64,000 nt of DNA from NCBI GenBank assembly GCA_029582165.1, contig CM055877.1, positions 27,835,355-27,899,354 of the forward strand. Reading direction: 5' to 3'. Below the pieces are notes generated by a model that made no database searches, was not told the DNA's origin, and saw nothing but the letters and a program-made list of their open reading frames with translations. Origin of the DNA: Portulaca oleracea. Taxonomy: Eukaryota; Streptophyta; Magnoliopsida; Caryophyllales; Portulacaceae. Position numbers and translations under genes: made by a program. Positions 45,513 through 56,060 of this stretch are shown piece after piece. The first letter of the stretch is position 1, and the number at the start of each line of letters is the position of its first letter.

Positions 45513-46254
45513 TACTCCCTTCGTCCCAAATTAATTGTCACTTTGACAAAATTTTGACCGTTAATTACTCATAAATCACAATGATTTACAATATGAAATT
45601 ACCATATGAAATTACCGTCATATGGGAAATTGGATTCTAATAATCCGAACTTTTGGTCATATAAGACGTAATAATACGAATTTTCGATGCAGTGATGAAC
45701 AATACGAATTAGTGATGAACAATACGAATTTTGACCCCATGTTGCCCCCAATAGTACGCCATCGAGTTAAGATGAACTTAACTCAGTGGCGTGCTAACGT
45801 GGCGGTGGAGAGAGAGTGTTGACTCTTTTAATTGTGCCATGTCAGCTTTGACTTGTCAAACACAACCCCATTCTCTTTCCTCAACCATTCTTCTTCTTCC
45901 CCATTATCCATCAATGGCTTCTTCAAGTTCTTATCTTTTTTAGAGAACGCAAACCCTAGATCCACCATTAACAATCTTCTTCTTCTTCTTCTTCTCTCAT
46001 GACATTTGGAACCCAGAAAAATGAAATTCCAAATTGAAGCCAGAAAAATTCCAGAAGAAGAATTTAAAGATAAGAGCTTGTCAATGGATGGTGAACAAAG
46101 AAAGAACAAATCAACAACAAATACAAACAAATGCTCATCAATTAATCAAACCAAATTCCTAATTCCAGTCTTCTTATTCACTCACTCCTCTTCTGCTATT
46201 GCATTTTCATGTTCAATTGTGTCCTCTAGTGTTAAACTTGCTAATATTGTCCAG

Positions 46255-46320
46255 GTATTTGCAAAACAACCAATTCACAGGCACAATCGATGTCCTTGCA
46301 GACCTCCCTCTTCAGAATTT
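46255..46320 (+). pseudogene. Captured STRUBBELIG-receptor-family exon 1
   Basis: After an intron-like CCAG acceptor the frame reads YLQNNQFTGTIDVLADLPLQ, then N and L split over the next junction. This is the characteristic LRR segment of plant STRUBBELIG-RECEPTOR FAMILY (SRF) kinases. It ends at AATTT before GT. Confidence 0.85.
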
Positions 46321-46340
46321 GTCAATGTTCCTTGTCGAGT

Positions 46341-46710
46341 AAATTACATTTACCCTACCTGACATTTGTGATAATAATTTTTGCACACCCGACATTCGGG
46401 AAATAATTTTCACCTTACCTGACATTAAGTGAAAGTGATTTTTAGCGGTAAAATCATGTCACTTCTCATCGGAAATGAGGAAATACAATAATGCCCCTAT
46501 ATGGCTATGTGAATGTATCATGTTTTCCATTAATATTTAGAAGGAAATGACTTAAATAATCCTCTCATCGTTTTATTTCTGATGAGAAGTGATCGGATTT
46601 TGCCACTAAAAATCACTTTCACTTAATGTCAGGTAGGGTGAAAATTATTTCCCAAATGTCGGGTGAGCAAAAATTATTACCACAAATGTCAGGTAGGGTA
46701 AATGTAATTT
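46341..46710. mobile_element. Foldback MITE inside captured intron
   Basis: Inverted arms of about 130 bp, beginning AAATTACATTTACCCTACCT and ending with its inverse; both arms contain CACCCGACATT. TTGTC occurs at 46332-46336 and 46711-46715 and may be the duplication. It split the intron between captured exons 1 and 2, so it arrived after or with the capture. Confidence 0.75.
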
Positions 46711-46776
46711 TTGTCCATAGATAACGAATTTGATTAATACTTGCGCATTATTTGCATTTGTGGTTATATTTATTAG

Positions 46777-46839
46777 GAATGTTGCAAATAACGATTTCAC
46801 GAGATGGATTCTACGACAATTACAAGACATAAATCTGCA
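46777..46839 (+). pseudogene. Captured STRUBBELIG-receptor-family exon 2
   Basis: Between TTATTAG and GTAAGC the frame, in phase with exon 1, reads NVANNDFTRWILRQLQDINL. SRF proteins have N-x-A-N-N-x-F-T-G-W-I-P here, so G-to-R and P-to-L changes show decay. Q at the end is split by the intron. Confidence 0.85.
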
Positions 46840-46942
46840 GTAAGCATGGATTGATTCTCCAATCTCTCCGGATTTTGAACTTTAATTTATGTTACATGGA
46901 GGATTGGGACCATCTTATACCAATATCATCGATTTTTCACAG

Positions 46943-46981
46943 GAAGGGTGGCAACTCAACGGCAGCCACTGCTAGGCGAGA
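46943..46981 (+). pseudogene. Captured STRUBBELIG-receptor-family exon 3 (start)
   Basis: After TTTTTCACAG the phase-matched frame reads KGGNSTAATARRE then stops; SRF genes continue K-x-G-N-S-W at this point, so only the first five residues match before divergence. Marks the end of the captured piece. Confidence 0.6.
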
Positions 46982-47592
46982 ATGACAGCCGCTTCTTCGC
47001 AGCGACGGTTGGGGGGAGAGGCTTTTAGTCGGGGAGTCCGTCTGTCAGGCCTAGGGGCCTGGGCGGCTTCGTCGTCCAGGCCTTGGCAAACTTCATGGGG
47101 GCCATGTAGCTCGGGACAGAGGGTGAAATATTCTAAATTGAACCCAGAAAAATTCCAGAAGAAGAAGAAGATTGTTAATGGTGGATCAGGGGTTTGTGTT
47201 CTCTGAAAAAGATATGAGCTTGAGGAAGCCATTGATGAATAATGGGGGAAGAAGAAGAATGGTTGAGGAGAGAGAAGGGGGTTGTGTTTGGCAAGTCAAA
47301 GCTGACATGGCACAATTAAAAGAGTCAACACTCTCTTTCCACCGCCACGTCAGCACGCCACTGAGAGTTAAATTCATCTTAACTCGGTGGCGTACTATTG
47401 GGGGCAACAAGGGGTCAAAGTTCGTATTATTCATCACTGAATCGAAAGTTCGTATTATTAAGTCTTATATGACCAAAATTTCGTATTATTAGAATCCAAT
47501 TTCCCATTTCATATTGTAACTCATTATAATTTGTGAATAATTAACGGTCAAAATTTAATCAAAGTGTCAATTAATTTGGGATGGAGGGAGTA

Positions 47593-48775
47593 TTAACTAA
47601 TTTATCTACGCCCCTAAAGAATAGGGTTTAAGAGTTTTCATATTCCAATTTCAACATTTCTTATATTTATTTTTGCTATTTGAATAGACCTATGCAATAT
47701 TCATGTTTCAAGCCTACATAACATAACATTTGAGCAATGGAGTATATTAAAATATTAAATCATCATTGAGTCTTCAATTATCAACTTAAGTTTTTTTATT
47801 GAAATGATTCCACCATAATTATCGACTTACAATTTTTGTTAAAATCCAAATTACATTTTAAAAATAATAAGTTAAAAACTAATCTTATACTTGTGTTCGA
47901 TCCATACAAATTATTTTTATATCTACCTTATTGAAATATTGTTCTTAAATTTAAAATTTTAACATGATAAGTAATTGTTCTCCTTGTCTAATCTACCATC
48001 AGGGATATCGAAAATGAGATATTTTTAAGACAAAAACGAATTTTAAGACAATTTTTAGATAAGGTTGATGATCGACTTGAAGTCAATTTGAACTTTTTTG
48101 GACTTTTGTATGGGAATTAACAGCCTGAAAATAGCACAAGTGATAGATAGAAAGGCTCTGACCTCTCGCGCGTAAAGACTCTGACTCAGAAAAAACGTCG
48201 GGCCCCGATTTCTTCGGATGAGGTTATAACGAAGTGAAGAAGAATTTACTCTCCCAAAAGCGTCATGAAATTAGCTTCTTTCTATCCTAAAAACACTACT
48301 ATTAAAAAATAATATAACTATTATTAATAAATATTATATAAAAATTATCAATTAAATATTAATATTAAAAATTATAATTATCAATTAAATAACAACAATA
48401 TAAAACACATATATTACATCATGAAGCCGATCCATTGAAGGCTCAAAACCCATTTAAAAATGATATATTCCTTAACCGGAGTAGAAGAACATTTGACATA
48501 AGCAATAAGCCAAAAACCGCGGACGGTACAGTAAAAAGTAAAAAGATTGTTTTAGGTCGGACCGTACAGAGTCCTAGAACAAGTTAGGACTTAGGAGTGG
48601 GGTGAAGGAGAGTCCAAACAGTTTGACTGCTGGGAGCCGACTTCTACTGCCTACTTTTACTTTAATTACCTTTTCCTGGGTGCAGTTAATCTGGATGGAT
48701 GATATCATTGATATTTGATAGCCCGACTCCGACAATACCCACCCGGTAGACAAGGCAAGGCAATTGGTGCGGTAG
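47593..48775. other. AT-rich intergenic, nothing recognised
   Basis: No ORF or repeat structure beyond AT-rich stretches (48290-48400). Confidence 0.5.
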
Positions 48776-49353
48776 AGTTGGCAAAATGTTGTTCCATCGG
48801 AATATTAGAATTATCTAACTTTGATACATATTTTTCATTTAAATTTTGAAATTGAATGATATGATCAAATTTCGGACATAAAATTTTTATTTTTTTCTAT
48901 TGTTTGACCTCGATTTTAATTTTGTCTCAATTGTCCGATTCAAAATAAAATTAGGTGTAGATATAAATTTCTCATCCAAATTTAACATTGTCCGTATTTA
49001 TCTGACTCAAATTTATTCGGATCCAATTTTTTGGGAGCATTTAACCATGGATATGAATATGATATGCATATGCAGTTGAAGTAGAGTCGGCAAAATTTTG
49101 TCCGACCCGGAAAAAATCGGGTCTGAACATAGATTTTTTGTCCGAATTTTTATATTGACAGAATATTTGGACATAAAATTTCTCTTTTTTCTATTGTCCG
49201 ACCCCGATTTTAGTTTCGTCCGAATTGCCCAACCTGGTTTGACCCTAAATAAAACCGGATCCAGACATAAATTTCTCGTCCGAATTTTAATATTGTCCGA
49301 ATTTGTCCGACCCGAATTTACCGAACCCAATTTTTTGCCCTCGCTAAGTTGAA
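48776..49353. repeat. Duplicated 260-bp MITE-like unit
   Basis: 48776-49040 and 49083-49353 share the same order of phrases: GGCAAAATTTTG at the left, GGACATAAAATTT, TTCTATTGTCCGACC, CATAAATTTCTCGTCC and CCAATTTTTTG at the right. GGCAAAA..TTTTGCC gives short inverted ends in the second copy. The first copy is more diverged. The ORF at 49013-49330 reads through this repeat and is not called. Confidence 0.6.
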
Positions 49354-49361
49354 GCAGTAAG

Positions 49362-49395
49362 GTAAGGGCCGGGCCGGGCCGGGACAGGCCCTTAC
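49362..49395. repeat. GC-rich hairpin
   Basis: GTAAGGGCC (49362-49370) and GGCCCTTAC (49387-49395) form a perfect 9-bp stem around GGGCCGGGCCGGGACA; the loop is itself made of GGGCC repeats. Confidence 0.7.
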
Positions 49396-49969
49396 TGGAA
49401 GTTACTAGGAACCCACCTTTATCTTTATACCAAACAAATATCGGACATCAATCATCACCATCCATCCCTCTTTTTCCCTTGTAAATTTTTAATCCTTTTC
49501 TTTAAAACTTTGTTGATTGATTCAGTCTCCCGTTTGTCATGTACTCATGTGGTGAGCCAAAAAGATGCCCTTTTACGCCCAAAAAAAAAAGGTATACAAA
49601 CTCATCCATATGTATACCTGTGGCCAATACTTACTGTTCAAAATTTGAGGTTTTAGATATTTCACACTTTTTTCTCTCTCTTTTTGTAGTATTCTTTCGA
49701 TGGCTTTCAATCCTTTCGTACATTCTTAATGGTATATGTTCGGTTAAGCATTTATGATGAGTGTTTGAAATATTGTAAGTCTAATTGAGTTAAATGTTGA
49801 GCAGTGAGAAATCTTTTCAAATTGATCAAAAATAATTAGCAGGGATAAATTCAAAATAAATATGAATAGTTAAGTAAATGTTTAGAGTTACAAATTAGAA
49901 TCGATTTTCCTTCTAATTCCTATTAGTTTATTGAAAATAGGTTATATGTTTCAATATTTTACTTGATAC
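49396..49969. other. Intergenic, nothing recognised
   Basis: A 72-codon ORF at 49539-49757 shows no domain. Confidence 0.45.
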
Positions 49970-51345
49970 GAAACAGTTTGTTCTTTTCAACTTATGATAA
50001 GTAACTTATTATTGATCAATGCTAATAAATGCTGATAAATGTTGATCAGTACATATTAATACTGGTTAACAATAAAATTAGGTATATTATTATCCAATTT
50101 TTTTTTTAAAAAGACATTAATAGTTACGAATTTTGTTAACATATTTTCGTATTCTTTTATTAACCATATAATTAGTTATATTATGAATTTTTATTAGTTA
50201 TAATTAACAATATACTATAATTAGCAATGATAGTAATAATTATCAACAATATAATTAGTTATATTATGTACTAATAGTATAATATATTATGAATTTTCAA
50301 TAACTATATTGGAATTAATGAGAAAAAAAATTACAATATCTTTTTATTTCCTTTCTTTAGAATATCATGATTTCCAACATCTCCCCCAACTCCTAACTTC
50401 AGGTGAGAGGCTCTCCAACTTTTTTCCCTCCCTATTCTTACCCTAATTATTTTACTTCATTTCCACTCCAAAATATTATCTATTATATGCAATTGATATT
50501 ATATTAATGGTTTTAATCCCTAGTCAGATATCTTTCGCCATTGTCGTCTTCATCTTCTTCAAGTGTATGTTGCCGGTTTCAAAAAAAGTAAGTTAGTTCT
50601 ATATCATCTCTGTATTTCTTTTAATGAAAATGATGAGTTTAGTAATTTTATTGCTTTTTTTTATTAGCTTTGTGTTATAATTTGATGATTCATATAAATA
50701 ATATCGAAGATGATATATATTATCATAATAGGGAACTACCTTAGTAATTATCGAAATTATCTACCCCAAAATTTATAACATTGTTCAACTGACCTTAAAC
50801 TTGATCACTATATATGCATGAAACATGTGAGCATGCATTGTTGCTTATAACCTATAGACTGCTTATGTTTTAGACATGGTGTCCTTGCTTTTCAAGTTAT
50901 TGGAATTGTGAGAGATGTATTGACAACTCGTAAGCTATAGACATTGTATTTCATATATGACTAATATATGACTGTTCTTGTCAATTACTAATAATATTCA
51001 TGTATTATATTCTTAATTGCCTATACAGGAAGGAAGGCTAGAAAAGATAACATATTTATCATCTTATATGTATTATTGTATTAAATATGTATTTTATGTA
51101 TTTAGCATAACCCTATAGGCTATAGTTATCAAATTAATATATAAGTAGAAAAATTTTAATTGTAATATTTACTTTTATTAACTAATTTATTCATTGAAAA
51201 TTAACCACATAATTATTAAAAAAATTTAAAAGTTGAAAATGTTGATCAGTGCTGATTAGTACTAATTAGTGCTAAATAGTGCTGGTTAGTGATGAACAAT
51301 GTTGAATGTTGATGATAAGTATTTATTATAAGTTGAAATGACATG
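49970..51345. mobile_element. Candidate foldback element, about 1.37 kb
   Basis: The left end (GAAACAGTTTGTTCTTTTCA, CTTATGATAAGTAACTTATT, then GCTGATAAATGTTGATCAGT) recurs inverted at the right end (GTTGATCAGTGCTGATTAGT ... GATGATAAGTATTTATTATA, AGTTGAAATGACATGG). Variable TGAT-AGT repeats lie inside both ends. Exact ends and duplication were not resolved; interior is AT-rich non-coding. Confidence 0.5.
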
Positions 51346-51886
51346 GTCTTTAATATACTTCTTGGTTTTGGTAACGGGATAAAATTGAACAAATCAGTTA
51401 GGACCTAAAAAATTTCATTGTAGGATTTTATTGGACTTGATTTTATAGTGTAAATTAAATTTAAAATCGTCAATTATACTAAAATGAAAGTTCATAATGA
51501 TGAGTTTGCCTATTTCTAATCACATTATAAAGGTGGAGTCATCTCAACTAAAAACTTTAAGTAATTGTTCAAGTTTGAATAATGGTTTAATGTGTCCTCT
51601 ACCGTATTACATATCTTTAGTGAATGACCTTTGAGCTTAAGATATGGATGCAGCAAGGGACTCTTTCATGTTGTGTGAATAGAACACTTGAAAAACAGAG
51701 GTATGAAGGGATTCAAATGTAGTTAGTCTCTTATATATTGGAGTTCGTGAAGAAACTACTTCCGACGGGACCAAAAGATGAAAACCTTTTGAAAATCGAA
51801 AACAAAATCATTCAAAAACAATTTGAAAAACCGATCAAACAAATAAACTACTGTTGAACTTTTTTTGTCATTAAAAAAATAGATGA
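51346..51886. other. Intergenic, nothing recognised
   Basis: AT-rich; no ORF or repeat seen. Confidence 0.45.
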
Positions 51887-51900
51887 TTTATCATATACGT

Positions 51901-52094
51901 CAGTAAAAAGAGCCGCCCGGTGCACAAGGTATCCCTGCAAATGAGGTTAGGGGAAGAGTCCCACCACAATGGTGTAATGTAGGAAAATCTTATGTATAAC
52001 TTGTATTTCTGCAAGAGACTGCTTGCATGACTCAAATCCGTGACCTCATGATCATATGACAATAACTCAACTGTTACGTCAATGTTTCCCTTCG
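51901..52094 (-). mobile_element. Au-type SINE, full length
   Basis: On the minus strand a tRNA-like head (GTTGAGTTATTGTCATATG, then B box-like GGTCACGGATTTGAGTC) is followed by AGTCTCTTGCAGAAATACA, CATTACACCATTGTGGTGGG and GTGCACCGGGCGGCTCTTTTT, the order and words of the plant Au SINE. A 14-bp duplication TTTATCATATACGT flanks it (51887-51900 and 52095-52108). Confidence 0.9.
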
Positions 52095-52381
52095 TTTATC
52101 ATATACGTTAATAGACACACACACATATATAAAGAATCAATGTTCAATTTTTGATTAAGCTAAATATGTATTATCTTGGCACAAATAGCTATAATTTACA
52201 TTAGTAACTAATACAAATGAATTTTACGAACTAATAAACTTTGTCAATACTTCCAAAATTGTCGAATATTGCTATTTTTTAAATGTTATACTGTATATTA
52301 GTTAGTTGTAATTTATATTAATAACTATTACAAATTGAGTTTAACAACTAATAAAAATTTACAAATACTTTAAAAATCATT

Positions 52382-53807
52382 CAAAAAATCACTAGGTGAA
52401 ATGATTTTCTGGTACCCCCACTTTTCAAAACTAATTTTGGGGTACCCTAACTTTTAGAATTAGTAATAAATAGGTGATTTTCCGGCCAATGAATTAAATT
52501 CACCGGTGACTTTTAGGCGGGAAATTGATTAATGATTTTTGTGGACGAAAATACCCGTTCTCTGTTAGAAAACAAAAATAAGGGTCGTTAATAACCCCCC
52601 CCCCCCCCCACCCCCAACTTGTTTATTCTTCTATTTCATATGGTTTGTTCTTCATTTCTTCTTATTTTGTTCTTCTGTCTTCTTCTCTGTGTTAACCATT
52701 GAAGCCTTCTTCTGGTACTCCTTAAAAAACTGAAATACCAATTAAGAGACTAAAAAAATATAGTGTTGTTATTTTATTTTCTCAAATCTGAAAGCAATAA
52801 GTTGAGTTCATCATCAATAGAATAAGAAGATTGCAAATATGTAGAATTTAGCCAAGTCAGTGTGTTGTCATGGGACTATTGAGAATGACAGGGTCATCCA
52901 AAGATAGATCCATAGAGCCTATGTGAGCACACCCAAATGGTGGCTGGTTGGCAGTTATTCTTTGTACCTATGACTTGTCACCGAGGAGCACTGCAAATCT
53001 CTAGTCCCTTAAAACCTAAAGACTTGAACTCATGGAGAATTTCCAACCAAGACATACATACCCTAAACAACTCTTCACACATATATATATATATATACCC
53101 TAATTAAACAAACCCTAAAATTAAAGAACGACAACTCCAATATTCGAATTTCATCCCAGTATTCAAATTTCATCCCACCTTTAAAATTCACATGCAAACT
53201 AAATTGCAACCAAGACAAATAAGTGATATGACAAACTGATTCACAACCAAATCAGTCACATATTTTCATTCAACAGACAAAAAAAAGGCGAATTTCATGT
53301 CCCATATATATATTCAAACACCCATCGAACTTCCAGAGAATTTCAACAATAATAGACGCACTCACTATTTTCGAAGTTTACTTGTTCTGGACAACAGCGA
53401 TCAACCGGAGAGACAATCGACAATGAACAAGTGACGAACTCTAGTTCCGAATAATTTCCTCAAATCTTTCTTCAACAAGAACGAACGCCTAAACCCTAAT
53501 CATACCATATAGAGACACCGAACATTGAAGAGAGTGGGAGTTGAAGGGGTTCATTGTTGATGGAAAAATGAGTATCAGACAAGACACATAACGTTCCACA
53601 CAATTAGTCAAGGCGGGAGTAAAAGGGCATTACAGTCAATCTCTGTCAAAAATTAAGGGTATTTCGGTCAGTTTAGGAGTGCCAGTTTTTAGGAAATTCA
53701 TATTATTTATTTAATCCTAAATTTAAGTCTGCGAAAATTAGTTTTGAATAGTTGGAGTACCAAAAAATAATTTTTCAAAAGTTAGGATATCTCTTAATAA
53801 TTTTTTC
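52382..53807. mobile_element. Mutator-like non-autonomous element, copy A
   Basis: Ends CAAAAAATCACT and inverse, with subterminal GGTACCC-AACTTTT repeats. A 9-bp duplication with one mismatch flanks it: AAAATCATT (52373-52381) and AGAATCATT (53808-53816). Related over both ends to 61278-62361. The middle (about 52850-53060) is absent from the other copy and may be captured DNA. A 15-C run is at 52595-52609. Confidence 0.8.
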
Positions 53808-53816
53808 AGAATCATT

Positions 53817-54269
53817 AGACATTACTCGGATCTAAAAATTAGTATAATATAAAAAAGAATAAAAAAACGAATCGAAGTATATACATTCAATTAATCCAAG
53901 AGTTTGCTTACCGTCCACATTAAAATTTGATTATTGATAAATTTATCCGTAAAAGAAAAAGGGAAAAGGGAGCTAATAAAGGAGCTCGTTGTTGATCGTT
54001 GAAGAGGTGAGGCTAAAGACAAAAGACGAAAACCCCAAAAACAAAAAAGAAAAAAAAAGGTGAGTTATTTGGCAGATTAGGAAGGTGGTAGCAAATGATG
54101 AATAAAATGATAAATGCAGTCAAAGGTGGTTTTTTAAAAACAAGCAAATAATCGTCTGCCACGTAGAATGAAGTAGAGTGTTACAATGTAACAGGTCAGT
54201 ATGCGTTATCTCACCCACTTTAACTCCAAAGGCTGATAAGACTTTAACTCCAAAGGTTGATTAAGATAG
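53817..54269. other. Intergenic, nothing recognised
   Basis: AT-rich sequence without ORF. Confidence 0.45.
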
Positions 54270-54440
54270 GACCTTGTTATTTAGTTAGGGTGGATATAAT
54301 TTTTTTAAATTTATTTTAATTTATCTAAAATTTATTTAAATTTAACATAATTCTAAAAAATATATGTATTTTAAAACACAATTTCTCTAAAAAAACATCA
54401 TAATTTATCTCAATTTATCTTAATTTATTTATATAAATTT
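54270..54440. mobile_element. MITE-like element (as in NAC intron 1)
   Basis: Shares GGATATAATTTTT, AATTTATCTCAATTTATCTT and the general layout of 44199-44405; ends not resolved. Confidence 0.4.
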
Positions 54441-54443
54441 AAA

Positions 54444-54760
54444 GGGTTTTGGATCTTAATATCTTTGACTTTTGGGATGTTGAATGATAATCTGACTTTT
54501 GGCTTGTGATAATACACATCTTTGGGAGGTGTTGAACAATAATGTCTTTCGGTATGATTTTGTGATAGTAGCTTGGTGGCGATCACATGTAGCGGGTGGA
54601 AGAGATGAATTGGTTGAAAATATTTGTATTCTCGATGCATCACGTAAGATTTTCACCAGTTCGCGCGTCGAAATTATCTCGAGTGCATTATTGTTCAACA
54701 CCCCAAAGTTCGATCGTTATTATCAAGATCAAAGTTGATCGTTATTTTTCAAGTTCGATA
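54444..54760. repeat. Imperfect foldback sequence
   Basis: GGTGTTGAACAATAATG at about 54528 recurs inverted as CATTATTGTTCAACACC (54686-54702), within longer weak complementarity. Short ORFs on both strands follow from this and are not called. Confidence 0.5.
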
Positions 54761-55399
54761 TGTTAGCGTTAAAAATTTCAATTTGAAAATAAGCTAATTA
54801 AAAACAGGGCCTACATACAATGCCACCACATCACATTGAATATTTGTTATTTTAATAATTAGATTGATGACAAAATAGGAGAGTGTGACGCGTGTGAGGC
54901 TTAATTCATGAAGTGGATTGGCAGTGAATGGAATAGAAGATTAGAAGGTGACACATCACCATTCACCACCTTTTTATTGTTGATGTTTTTCATGAATATC
55001 ATCACCACCGATCACCTACCTAATCCAAATACGAATCAAACCTAATAGTCTCTTTATGTGTCTGTCTATCAATCACCTAGCTTAGCTAGGTCAAAATGTC
55101 CCATACCTAGCTGCCTTCCTAGCTAGCAAACATCTGGTTGCTCTACAGTGTTTTTATTAGGTTAATTATATATATGGATGATGTAATTAAGCTCTAACTA
55201 CTAATTATAATTCAAATTGTAGAGGAATATTCACTAACATTAATCTATGTTTGATATTATGAATAAACTAATTAAATGCCATGAGGTGTCTTAATCTTGT
55301 TGGGAATATTATGTTAATAAGAACAAGCGTAATAATGATAGTTTTATATACAATAAGTCTGACTATATGCGAATCAACAATTGCGAATGAATAAGGAGC
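54761..55399. other. Intergenic, nothing recognised
   Basis: No ORF or repeat seen. Confidence 0.45.
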
Positions 55400-56060
55400 T
55401 CATTTGGTAGTTAAGTAAGATTGCATCTTAAAATGAATTTACTTTTTCGATGTGAGATACTTTACTTATTGGTGAATCCCAATAATCCCCCCTTCACACA
55501 TGGGTGTTTTACTAACCATATCCACGATACTGAAAGCTTCTATGTTCTTATCAATGTTTCAAATCACCATCAAGGCTTAAGAGATTACCATAGCTGCACC
55601 TTACTCCATAGAACTTGCATCATATTCCACCTGGGTCAATGCCATTGCTTTGCTTTAGGAGTCTAACTGTGTGGCGTCATGTGTTCCATGCTCCTGTCGA
55701 TGATACCTTTTACGAGACCACCTTCCTTTACCTGCTGCACAACCAAACGAACCATCAACTCTAATACCACTTGTCAGAGAGATCAAGGTGAGAGCCCACT
55801 TCAACTAAAGTTACACTCAGAATTTTCTCACTAAAATTCCTACTTTTTCGATTATATTTTCTTGGAATTGATATTATACGAGGAGGGCAAAGCCTTTTAT
55901 ATGTCACGATATTCAGCATCAACAACTACTTCCTTTTTCCTTTATTGTGTCGTTGATCCTTTCCATATTAGCTCTGATTCTTTATCTTCATTCTTATGGA
56001 AGCTTGGGTCTTCATGCTTTGATTTGGAATTTGTGAGATAATCCTTAATATTAGTGTAGA
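55400..56060 (-). mobile_element. Copia-like LTR retrotransposon fragment
   Basis: On the minus strand an LTR-like end TCTCTCTGACA is followed after two bases by TGGTATTAGAGTT (55757-55769), an initiator-Met primer binding site. Internal leader sequence continues to about 55400, including CCAATAAGTAAAGTATCTCA. The far LTR end and all coding parts are missing. An ORF on the plus strand (55421-55666) is not called. Confidence 0.55.

Larger units (their letters stand above)
45515..47590. mobile_element. Long-TIR mariner/Stowaway-like element with captured gene
   Basis: Flanked by TA (45513-45514 and 47591-47592). Ends are CTCCCTTCGTCCCAAATTAA and its inverse, as in Stowaway elements. The inverted arms are unusually long, about 475 bp (45515-46020 against 47590-47110), and contain ATGGCTTCTTCAAG and AACCCAGAAAAAT in both. 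The interior has captured LRR-gene exons and a nested foldback. No transposase is present. Confidence 0.8.

Noticed and set aside
46972..47492. ORFs in the right arm of the long-TIR element
   Set aside because: Mirror images of the left arm; frames are not maintained between arms.
49013..49330. 105-codon minus-strand ORF with repeated IKIRT-NLC segments
   Set aside because: Translation of a duplicated MITE-like repeat, not a conserved protein.
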